NCBI GenBank assembly: GCA_037355855.1
Contig: CM074761.1
Span: 5,971,346-6,035,345, forward strand
From: Pseudo-nitzschia pungens
Lineage: Eukaryota > Bacillariophyta > Bacillariophyceae > Bacillariales > Bacillariaceae
Length of the DNA: 64,000 nt
Direction of reading: 5' to 3'
Of this stretch, positions 9,630 to 19,343 are shown piece by piece. Made by a program: the position numbers and the translations under genes. A model generated the notes under the pieces. The model made no database searches, had not been told where the DNA came from, and saw only the letters and a list, made by a program, of their open reading frames with translations. The number at the start of each line of letters is the position of its first letter. Positions within the stretch are counted from its first letter, which is position 1.

Positions 9630-9639
9630 TTTTGCTTTT
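9630..9639 (+). terminator. Pol III terminator of the tRNA cluster
   Basis: TTTTGCTTTT begins three bases after the tRNA-Leu 3' end. It is the first run of four or more T on the sense strand from the start of tRNA-Ala onward, so all three tRNAs probably lie on one Pol III transcript. Confidence 0.7.
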
Positions 9640-10300
9640 AAACACGACCACAGTCTCCAAAGTCCCAATCTGATACAACTACTACCGAGACCAATAGGAA
9701 GAAATGGAACAAGTTTATTGATCCCGAAATGAGTAGTAAAAAAAGGAAAGTGCTAGAGGAGGAGTTTGAACTCTTAATATACTAGTACTAACTATTCGTA
9801 ATGTAAATGAAATAATTTTTGTATGGAAGAACCAATATTCTTGGGTGCGCTTGTGATGGTGTAGAATAGAGGAGGACGGGGCAAGAGAAGGGACATCCTG
9901 AGGTGGTTAGTTCTTCGTCTCTGTTCAAAGTCGATGCAAGACGCTGACACTGACTCTGATACCAGCACTATAATAATCTTCTCCGCCTGCACAATGCCAG
10001 CGTTGGAACCCATATCAGCGACCCATCGCCGAGCAATATCAGATTTTATTTTGTTTTATTGAGTTTCATGCACGTATTATACTTTACTATAATATACTAT
10101 ACCTGCAGTAATTACGTGTAATGTACTGTCATATAAAAAAAATAATAAAAATATCACAATTGCTGCTCGATCACGAGTTTCGGGCCGACCAGCGCGCTCC
10201 AAAACGCAAGTTCGACACCACATCATTGCATCCCTTTGCATTGCTATCCATTCCATTCCATTCCGTTTCGTTTCGTTTCGTTACATTTGTTTCCATTCCA
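9640..10300. other. Intergenic; one short protein-like ORF
   Basis: A 47-codon frame at 9642-9785 reads RKKWNKFIDPEM then SSKKRKVLEEEFELLIY before a TAG. The composition is protein-like with an NLS-type KKRKV, but there is no start near its 5' end. It could be the tail of whatever the 8928 ORF belonged to. The rest is AT-rich, with CATTC and TTTCG microsatellites at 10248-10290. Confidence 0.25.
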
Positions 10301-13300
10301 TCACAGCGACGTCGGAGCCTGGAACAAGACAAAGTCTTGAACATCCTCGGCGCCCTCTCCCTCGGAGAACTCCATCAACAACAGCTCGTCGCCGCACGCG
10401 AGTCGACCGTGGGGTCCCCCGGATAGAAGAAAGGCCTGGTAGAGCTTGGCGCGGACCATTCTGGAAGGAAGGAACGTTGTAAACATGGCACAAGCGCAGC
10501 AAATCAGCGAGAAAGAATAATGAAACAATGATAATGAGTGAAACAAGGGTGAGTGCGGTGCGGTGCGGTGCGGTGAGGTGCGGTGTGGATCCACCACCCA
10601 AGTATCTGCCATTCCGGTTCCGGTTGGTTTTCTAATTCGAAAGGAAAAAAAAAGAAAAAATCCATCCCAGCTCCACTTGACTTCACTTCACTCACAGCAA
10701 AACCTCTCCATCGCCGTCGCCGTCGCTGTCGTTACCATTCTCGTCGCTGCCCTTTTGGGACGCCACCACCCTGAACACCTTGTTGGTCTCCACCACCGCC
10801 TGAACGGTTGGTTCTCTCTTTTCCGACGACGAAAAGCAATTCAGGCTCCGCGTGCTGGTGAGAAGCATGTCGCTGGTGGGCAGTCGGCGTCGGCCGTTGC
10901 CGCTGCCATTGCCATTGCCGTGGTCGTTGCGGCGAAAGAGCATCCCGGCACCGGTTCGCGTTCGCATCCGCATCGATCTCAGTTTCATCATGCGATTGCC
11001 GGTGGCAATCTCGATCTTGTCCCTGGCCCGTTTCATGCCGTTCTTCGCCAGGGTGGCCTTTTTCAGAATCCTGGCACCGGCGCCCCGAACAACATTGCGG
11101 CGGGGCTTTGTGGTGTTGTGGCTGTTTGTGTTTGTGTTGTTGCTGTTGGTGGTGGTGCTGCTGTTGCTAGCAGCGCTCGACGTTGACGGGAGAGTGGTTT
11201 CGTCGGGCTTCGACTCCGACAACGGCGGTTCCGGTGGTAGCGACGAGTCCTCGTCCCGGCTGTGTGCATCATCCACCACCGCCTCTTCCTCGTATTGTGG
11301 TTGCTCTGGTTCTGGTTCTGGTTCTGGTTCTGTTTGGTCATCGGTTGCGAGCAACGGCAACGGCGATGGCGACGGCGACGGCGACGGCACGTCCACGAGC
11401 TTGGTGGTTTCGAGCTCCTGCTCTCCCGCGGCCGGGAGTTCGGGCACGGCGCCGCTGCCGCCGCTGCAACTCTCCAGGATGGACTTCCACCGGATCAGTT
11501 CGCCCCGATCGTCGAATCGCAGCCACCGCTCCCGGTTCTGCTGGACCTCGAGGGAGAGGATGTTCCCCTCCAGAATCGTGAGCTTGGTCTCGTCCCCGCG
11601 GAGGACCATCTGGCCGGCGAGCTTGTACGGCCGGGGCTCGGCCCGTTCGAAAAAGCTCAGGACGCCCTCCGACGTGGCCACGAAGTAGCGCATCTTCCAC
11701 TTCTTGCTCTTCCTGGACTTTGTCTCGATCCACCCCACCGTCTCGGTGGGCCGGATCGTCTTGCTCTCCGAAAAGTCGTCGTCCCCCGCGTACGAGACGT
11801 ACACGTGAAGGGGTTCCGAGCTCTCCGAAAAGGCGCGGATTCGGACGCTCTCGTTTCGAAAGAGTTCCTCCACGGCGGACGAGATCTCCCCCCCGCTCGC
11901 GCTCTGCAGGGCCCCGCTCAGAATGTTTCGGGCGTAGGAGACCGCCTCGAGCTCGGTGATGAAGTGGTTTTGGTGCTGGTGCTTCGAGTGGCGGGACCGC
12001 TTGAGAGAATCGACGATCTTGTCCGCGTCGTCGGTGCTGTTTTGTTCCACCTTGTCGAATTCGAGAATGCACCGGGAGAGGGCGCCGATCACCATTTCCC
12101 CCGAGTAGGGGCTTCCGGCCCCGACAAAGTTCCCGTTGAGGACGATGGGATGGTCGCAGAGGTTGTTCCAGAACTCCCGCACCGCGCGCTTGATGCGCTC
12201 GTGGTCCTTCATCGGAAGCTCCTCGGCGTCGGCGCCGGCGCCTCCCTCGATGGGTTCGTCGCGTTCGTTGCTGCGTTCGTTTTCGTTTTCGCGTTCGTTT
12301 TCGCGCTGGGGCACCAGGTAGGTGTCCCGGATCCACCTCATGGGGACCCGGAGCGCCGACGACGAGGTCTGCCGGTAGAGAAGGGTGTTGGTGGCCACCA
12401 GGTATTCCTGGCGCGTGCTGGCCTCCTTCATGGACTCGCGGACCGACCGGTAGTCGCCAATGGCGTTTCGGTAGAGCGTGAGGTCGAGGGGATGATCCCT
12501 GGAATCGTCGTCCACGTCACCGATCATGGCGTGGTTGATGGCCCGGACCCATCCCGAGCACTCTTCCTCCGATTGCGCCGTCCACAGCAGGCGCTTGCCG
12601 CCGTCGACGACGAGCGCAAAGACGAAATCCTGGCTCGCCGCCTCCCGGCTGGTGGGGGCGGTGCTCCGGATCTTTTTGCAGGAGCACGATCGTTTCCGGA
12701 GGTGGACGGTCCTCCCGCTCTCGGTTTCCCCCTTCTTGTTGTTGTCGGCAAAGTAGGTGAGGTTCCCCCTCCGGACCTCGACGTACTTGACGCTCCATCC
12801 GATGGTGGCGTCCTTTTTTCTCAGGACGCCCATCTTGGTGATGTTGTGGGTCTTGCGGACGTCGTCCTCGACGCCGATCATGTCCCGCTCCGCAAGCAGC
12901 TGGAGCAGGCCCCTGACAAAGAGGTGGTGCTCCCAGGCAAAGACGGTCGGGTCCTGGTTGTCGATGCAACGCACCAGGTCCGAGTCCAGGCAGTCGTAGA
13001 GGTCGGGCGGGAGATCCAGGAAACTGTTGGGGAGGGAGGTCTCCAGGAGGGAGCAATCGATGGGGTCGTCCATGTCGCTCTCGAAGATCTGCGATTCTTC
13101 GTCGCCGGACCAATTTTCCTCGTCGTCAAAGGAGGATTCGTCCGACGACGAGTCCACGTCCATCATCCCGCTGTCGGTGGCAAAAATGTCCGGGGCGGCG
13201 TCCGACGGTTGGGTTTGTTCTCGATGCTGCTGCTGCTGTGATTGTTTCGGATGAGTGTCTTTGATGGAAGCTATTTTTCGAATCATTGTGGACAGACGCT

Positions 13301-14915
13301 GTCCCCGCTTGGGTTTTTCCTTTTCGATCGGACCGTACGGTTCGTTGCCGCTCGGAACGGATTTTCCGCCAGCAGCATTCTGGTGGTTGCCTTGGTTTTG
13401 ATTTTGATTTTGATTTTGGTAATGATTTTGATTTTGATGGTACGTTCCTCCGTAGTGCTGGGATCTCGGCGACTTGGGAGCAAACAAAAATCGCCTCTTG
13501 GTGTTTGGGTTTGGGTTTGGGTTTGTGCTTGCGATTGCCGACGTGGGTGGGAGCAACGGCGAGGAATCGTCGTCGTCGTCGGCGGCGGCGTCGTCGGCGT
13601 CTTCGTCGCAAGGATACCGAGCGGCGCTTCGGCGCTGTCGCTGTTGCTGGTGTTGTTGCTCTCGGAGCAAGCGAGAGCGTTTCGACTTGATGCTCCGGAA
13701 AAGAAATTTCGAGCTCGAGGAAAAGGCTTCCTGGAAGTCGCCCTTGCCGGCTCGATCGTCGTCGTCGTCGTCGTCGTCGTCCGTGAACGAGTCACCATTG
13801 CCCTTGCCATTGCCGTTGCCATTGCCGTTGCCGTTGCCATTGCTGCTATCGCGGTCTTCGTCGTCATCTTCGTCGTCACCGTCCATAGCGCTCGATCGAT
13901 CGTAGAGACCAAAGAAATCCACCGGAAATCTGTGGTCCGTTATGCTTCTGCTGCGAAGGGGCTCGTTGTGAGACCTTTTTGGTGGTTCGTCGTTATCGTC
14001 GTTATCGTCGTTATCGTCGTCTTCGTCGCTCGTTTCGTTCAGGATTCCCATTCGGAGCAGCATCGTGCGATACGCATCTTCTTCTTCTTGTTCGTCCCCG
14101 GGATCTTCGTCGTCGTCATCGTCGTCGTCGTCGTCGCCTTGTTCGATTGGAATCCTTTGGCGGTCTGCGATCTCGTCCTCGTCGTCGCTGGAATCGGGAA
14201 GAATCTCGAAATTCACCGCCGCGGTCTTGCGGTCACCGTGTTCATTGTCATTGTTGTCGTCGCGTTCGCGTTGGTGTTCCTTGTCGTCGTGGAAATCGTC
14301 ATCGTCGTCGTCATCGTCGTCGTCATCGTCATCGTCGTCTTGCCCGAGGTTTCGTCCCACCGAGAGTGCCACTCGGGGAGTCTTCGAATCGTCGATGGTG
14401 ACAATCGTTCTCGAAGACGAGGGGTGCGAAAGTCTCCTCCTGTTTGTGTAGTGTTGGTATTGTCGTTGCTGTTGTTGTTGTTGCTGCTGTTGTCCTTCTG
14501 CTTCTGCTTCCGCTTCCGCTTCGTCTTCCAGCAATTCATTCCTCCACTCGATCGTGTCGGGTTCCGTTTCGACCAGCAAACCTCCGCAATCGATTCGCGC
14601 TCGGAGGGAGGGAATGTCGAGATTCGTGTTGCCATTGCCGTTTCTGTTCGCGCCAATGTTCAAACCTCCGCAGACAATGCTTTGCCGTGGATTCCCGTTG
14701 GACAACGAAGAAGACGACGACGAAGAAGAAGACGACGATGAAGAGTCCGAGTTGGGCGGGGGCTGCTGCACGGTTCCATCTCCGTTTCCATTCTTGGCAT
14801 TGTTATTATCATTGCGGTTGCTATTATTTCCGTTGGTTCCGGTTGTTTCCAACGCCAACGCCAGCGCCAACGCTTCGTCCTTCGCCGTGTTGTTTGTCGC
14901 GTGTCCCGACCGCAT
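10301..14915 (-). CDS. Large protein with two PH domains, two exons
   Basis: Exon 1 is 14915-10696 and exon 2 is 10460-10301. The intron (10695-10461, 235 bp) has a GTGAGT donor and a pyrimidine-rich CAG acceptor. Exon lengths 4220 and 160 sum to 1460 codons, so 1459 residues plus stop. Residues 1-640 are low complexity: acidic Asp/Glu runs, Asn/Gly and Gln repeats, presumably disordered. A PH domain lies at about 694-797 (MGVLRKKDATIGWSVKYVEV to CSGWVRAINHAM, with the conserved Trp), and a second at about 1058-1148 (GWIETKSRKSKKWKMRYFV to RWKSILES). Between them lies an all-helical region (FWNNLCDHPIVLNGNFVGAG). PH domains bind phosphoinositides or partner proteins, so a membrane-recruited scaffold is likely. 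Without splicing the protein would end four codons into the intron. Confidence 0.75.
10461..10695 (-). other. Intron of the PH-domain gene
   Basis: The donor GTGAGT starts at 10695 and the acceptor TTCCTTCCTTCCAG ends at 10461. The phase works: two exon bases (CT) plus A give Leu, and the downstream frame continues MVRAKLYQAFLLSGG to the TGA. The intron contains a GTGCG pentamer run at 10553-10582. Confidence 0.8.
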
Positions 14916-14934
14916 TCTGTTCGGGACACCGCAC

Positions 14935-15005
14935 TTCGCTTCGCTTCACTGCACTCCACTGCACCGCACTTCACTTCACCGCACTTCACTTCACCGCACT
15001 TCACC
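14935..15005 (+). repeat. CACTTCACTTCACCG repeat in the PH gene leader
   Basis: Several 10-15-bp copies of CACTTCACTTCACCG lie just upstream of the PH-protein start codon, in its presumed 5' untranslated region or core promoter (the gene is on the minus strand). Confidence 0.6.
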
Positions 15006-16484
15006 AAACCAGGAATGAGGAGAGGAGCGAAATTGCCGTCCGACGCGTTCGATGGAACTCATCGGGGGGATGGCACGAGCAAGGTCACGGTAAGTTAATT
15101 ACGAGTAAGATAAGGTTACGTACGGTACGTACCTTTTGAAAAAAAAAAAGGTTGCGAGTAAGGTTACGGTATCTCGACAAAAAACAAAAAGGAAAGGACG
15201 AGTTTGCTAACTTACCGCAAGTTAAGATCTTACTCGTGGTAAGTTTACCGTACTGTAAGTTACCGTACGGTAGAGCCTTGAAAAAAAATCTTACTAGTAG
15301 GTAAGTTAAGGTTTACTACGGAATTCCTATCAGCTGTCCCCCCTCCACTTTTATTTTTTTTTTTAAAAGAAGAAAAACAAAGCTTTTTCCGCGGATTCAA
15401 CGTAAACTTCGAAAAACTTCGAAAAACTCTGTAGTATAAATTTCTACGTAATTTAGTGTAGGATCAATCGTGCTCTATTACCAGGTGTTACTTTGACACT
15501 CGTCGTAACTAACCTTACTGTAGACACTTTTTTTCTACTTCTCTTGTGAGTGTCAAAATGACACCCTGTGTCAAAGTGACACCCGGTGTCATTTTGACCC
15601 CCAAAAGTATCAGCGAGTGTCAAGTGTCATAGTGACACCGGGGGCCGATTTTGAAATTCGTCAAAAAAACAAAAATCAACCGTGTTTCAGTTCTTCATTG
15701 CGAACACGGACGACGGACAGTATCTCGCTGTGGAGGACGATGTGATGTGACTCACTCATTCTTTCTTTCTCTCCGCTCTCTCATCCAGCAACAACAACAA
15801 CCAACCAAAACAAAAAAAAAAAAGCAAAAAACTATGATCAGTAAGGTTACCGGGAAGCCTTTTTTAAGCTTCACTGAACGTAATTAAACTTACCAGCCAA
15901 GTAAGGTACGAGTAACCTTACTAACACTGTAGACGAGTACGTACGTACTCGCAATCAACATCCATCGTTTGTATCGTGGAACAATAGAAGATAATGAATG
16001 AATCATCAGCAATCAATCAATCAAAACAATCAACTATCAATCAATCTCAATCAATCAATCAAAATCACAACACCGTAACTTGTAACTTACCGGTAAGTTA
16101 CTGGTGAGGTTACTTTTAGTTTATGCACCGTACGGTAAGGTTAACCTTAATTACCAATAATTACTAGTACGTCGTTGTTACTCGCGGCGGCAAACCACGG
16201 ACCGCGATCGAAAGGGTCAATTTCGTTAAACGTAACCTTACCGTACGTAACAGGTAAGGTTATTACCGTTCATTTTTACTCTACCGGTAAGCCCAACAAA
16301 ACAAAACAAAACAAAGCAAAACAAAACAAAACAAAACAAAACAAAATCCATCACCACAATCAATTCAACGCCAAGCCATCATCAACTAGCAGTAACCAGG
16401 AAATACCAGCAGCAACAACCCCCAAAAAATATAATAAACAGAAACAACCAGAAACAACCAGCAATATCCTCAGCAACAGCCACG
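15006..16484. other. Divergent-promoter spacer with repeats
   Basis: Shared upstream region of the PH gene (leftward) and RbfA (rightward). It holds many TACCGTAAGGTTAC-type motifs (15090-15320, 15840-16290), a cluster of GTGTCA/TGACAC palindromic half-sites (15494-15638), and a CAAAA pentamer run (16293-16345). I see no gene. Confidence 0.6.
15494..15638. promoter_or_regulatory. Cluster of nine GTGTCA/TGACAC half-sites
   Basis: Half-sites in both orientations start at 15494, 15550, 15559, 15568, 15577, 15586, 15617, 15624 and 15633, several spaced exactly 9 bp apart and forming inverted pairs such as GTGTCAAAATGACAC. They lie between two divergent genes. This could be an operator-like array or a decayed palindromic repeat; the sequence alone does not decide. 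Confidence 0.35.
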
Positions 16485-17363
16485 ATGATCACCACCACGA
16501 TCCGATCGCCAGTGATTTTGTGGAGAGCACTGGTGCTCCTGGCCTGCTCTTGCACCATTCTAGAGACCGCCGCCTTTGTGGTCCCCCCACTGAGGATGTT
16601 GCCCCTGCCACGGTCGGAGCTCTCGGCCATTTATAACCCCCGCCGATCGTCCTCTTCCTCCCCCCGCAGCGGCAAGAACAACAACAACAACAACAACAAC
16701 AACAACGAACGCTCCAAGCGGCAGTTCCGCGTGGGAGAATTGGTTCGGAAAGAACTGGCCACCATCCTCCACAACGGTATCATCAAGGGAAGGGACGCGA
16801 CGTACCTGGAAGAAGACCTCCGCAAGCGCATCAGCATCGTGAGTGTCGACGTGAGCCCGGACCTGCGGCAGGCTCGGGTGTGTGTCTCGATCCGGAACGG
16901 CGGTCCCAAACCTAGCGTGAACAACCACATTGGCAGCGGAAGCAACAACGGCAGCGGCAACGGCGAAAACAACAATAATAATAACAACAACAACAACAAT
17001 TACAACAATTACTACCACGAAGATGATCCGGTGGTGGAGAAACGCCGGGCCTTTTCCTGGCTGGTGGACAACTCGGGATCCCTCAAGCACACGCTGGCGC
17101 AGAAACTCTCCCACATGAAAACCTCGTCGCCGAGCCTGACTTTTCACCAGGTCGACGTTGCGGCCGCCACGGACGTCATGTATCTCATCGACAAGGTCTC
17201 GAAGGGATACAAGCGCGACGAATCCAGCATTTCGGAGCTGCACGAGTTCCTCGGCGCCGGCGACTCGGACGACGACCACGACGACGACGAAGACTACTTT
17301 TTGGACGACGACGACGACGACGACTGGGACGAAATGGACGAGGATTTTTTCGAAACGGACTAG
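16485..17363 (+). CDS. rbfA: Plastid-targeted ribosome-binding factor A
   Basis: A 292-residue protein. The first ~35 residues form a signal peptide (ILWRALVLLACSC) ending in ETAAFVVPP. The Phe after AA is the diatom plastid-targeting signature, followed by a Ser/Arg-rich transit region. Residues 82-244 match RbfA: FRVGELVRKELATIL, the core VSVDVSPDLRQARVCVS and the C-terminal SPSLTFHQVDVAAATDVMYL. RbfA is a KH-fold factor that helps mature the small ribosomal subunit, here presumably the plastid 30S. Oddities are an Asn-rich insert (about residues 147-175) in the KH domain and an Asp-rich tail of about 35 residues. No intron is seen. Confidence 0.85.
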   Translation: MITTTIRSPVILWRALVLLACSCTILETAAFVVPPLRMLPLPRSELSAIYNPRRSSSSSPRSGKNNNNNNNNNNERSKRQFRVGELVRKELATILHNGIIKGRDATYLEEDLRKRISIVSVDVSPDLRQARVCVSIRNGGPKPSVNNHIGSGSNNGSGNGENNNNNNNNNNNYNNYYHEDDPVVEKRRAFSWLVDNSGSLKHTLAQKLSHMKTSSPSLTFHQVDVAAATDVMYLIDKVSKGYKRDESSISELHEFLGAGDSDDDHDDDEDYFLDDDDDDDWDEMDEDFFETD

Positions 17364-17574
17364 TGGAATACTACTACTACTCTATACACTACATACTTAC
17401 TATACAGCAGAATAAAATAGCACAGCATAGCACGAATCAGAATGGAACACAACACATACCGTACGGGGAACGACAGTGCACATGCATGCACGAATGAATA
17501 CACACATGAATTTGGAGTTGTCGGGGTGAGATACGCAGTGGTATGCCACTCTACAATTGAATTGAATTGGATTT

Positions 17575-17657
17575 GATTTGATTGGATTGGATTGGATTGG
17601 ATTGGATTGGATTGGATTGGATTGGATTGGATTGGATTGGATTGGATTGGATTGGAT
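17575..17657 (+). repeat. GGATT pentamer microsatellite
   Basis: About 16 perfect tandem copies of GGATT, downstream of RbfA. Confidence 0.95.
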
Positions 17658-19137
17658 TCAATTGATAGGGCGTACTTTTCTGGACGAGGGAGGCTGGATA
17701 ACAAACCTGAGTTGCTTTGTTCGTGAGTGAGTCATCGGCAGGAATAGTAGACTAGACTCGTCACCGGGTGGGACCAGATCACGGAACGAAACAAAAAATT
17801 GTGCAGTCGGGACAGGAGACTCGACCAGACCAGACCAGACTTGACTGCACGAGGACGCAAGGGCATCCGATTCTTCTTGGCGCAAAGCATTGTTGTTTCG
17901 AACCACGTCTCCAGGGTCGCAACGGTGGTAGTAGGATACGAAGTATGTACTCTTTATGTTTCAATTTCGCATTATTATTTAAAAACATGCTACGTGTAGT
18001 GCGAAATAGATGCTAACAAAACGTGCTATTTTTTTTTAGCACGGGCAAGGGAGTTGTTTTCTCTCATTTGCTAGAGTCTCTTCTAGGATCAGTAGAAAAT
18101 CCAATCTCCGAACCACGCACTGACAGCAGCAGTCGCATACTAGCAGCACAGTAACAGCATCCAGCAGCAGCAGTATGAGATAAATCCACTGGTGTAGCTA
18201 GTATGGTGCAACTATCGAAAATACTATTGAGGATCAGCATGCTATGGAGGATGCCATGGAGGATGCTTGAGAAGGTATTTATCTCTCACTAGGAGAAACA
18301 ACAGTCTGCACCAGAACAGCACACTCAAGAACAGCATCCAGCACTCAATTGGTAGATAGTATTACTATGCATGTGGTGCTACTATGAAATATGCGCTCCA
18401 TAGGATGGTACCATGTGGTATGGGCCATACACCCAATTCTGCATTAGAACTGGATACATCTACCTGATCTGGAGTAAGCATGCAATAAAAGACACAATTG
18501 AATATGAGAAATTCACAGGACAAGCTATAGGAGTGGCTGCTATGGTGGATAATGGTGTGGAGATTTTGGACATGGTGCTGTGTCCCAGTGTAGGGATCTG
18601 TTGGAGAGCTACACACCCTTGCTCTTACTTCTAGTAGTAACAGTCTACAGAACAGCACACCACTTAGGAACAGCATCTTGCATTGAATCAACATTATGCT
18701 GTATGCTACATGGTGAAGCGTGTTGTATCATGCTGGAGCATTGAGGATACACCACAGGGGATGGTTTCTTGCACTTATGGCTATAAACTAGAACCAAGTA
18801 GTACCCAGCCATGCAGCAAGCACACCTACAGTGTGTGAGGCAAGCAAGAAGCAACAAACATGATCAAACACATCAGAGCTCAATGCTGCACTGTGCTTCT
18901 TGTAACAGTGCAACACCCAGAGCAACTAGCATGATACTGCATGGATGAACAGCTCAGCCACCAGCTCAGCTCAGCTCAGCTCAGCTCACTTTTCTTCTCT
19001 CACACCCCATTTCAATGCACTTCTTGTCATACCCTTCCATCTGACCAATCATTCTAAGTAGTATCTTCTTGATGTAGCTGTATTATAGTATCTACTAGAG
19101 AGCAGTAGTACTATCTCCTTCTGTAGGATCATTCACT
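17658..19137. other. Intergenic, no gene recognised
   Basis: Contains scattered CAGCA-type repeats, a GCTCA run (18958-18985) and short ORFs with no protein-like pattern. Text such as AGAACAGCAC and CAGCATCCAGCA recurs several times (18120-18670), suggesting old repeat debris. Confidence 0.5.
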
Positions 19138-19325
19138 TGCCATACCCCGGGTCTACTAGTGATCAGAATAGTAGTGATATGCAAATTGTGAGCTCTATTG
19201 GTTAGTCTATTTGCTACAGTTCTAAGAGCCCTCTGAATCAGCGATTCTGTCGGCTCGCTGATTCTTTTATCCTTATCCTTAATCCAGTCCCGAGTGGACT
19301 CGTGACTGTATTTTGGTGCACGGCA
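19138..19325 (-). repeat. 3' LTR of the Gypsy element
   Basis: A 188-bp copy, TG...CA bounded, preceded on the coding strand by a purine-rich ATGGAGGAGTA that may be the polypurine tract. Confidence 0.9.
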
Positions 19326-19343
19326 TACTCCTCCATGGTACTG

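Noticed and set aside
11262..13241. 659-codon plus-strand frame opposite the PH-domain gene
   Set aside because: Mirror of a GC-rich coding region. The minus strand has two recognisable PH domains and a consistent intron, while the plus frame shows no domain.
13242..14741. 499-codon plus-strand frame rich in Val and Ile
   Set aside because: Antisense of Asp/Glu and Asn repeat codons in the PH protein's N-terminal half; composition is an artefact.
17575..17657. GGATT run as a telomeric or interstitial telomere tract
   Set aside because: Pentamer GGATT is not the TTAGGG or TTTAGGG type known for stramenopiles and algae; a plain microsatellite.
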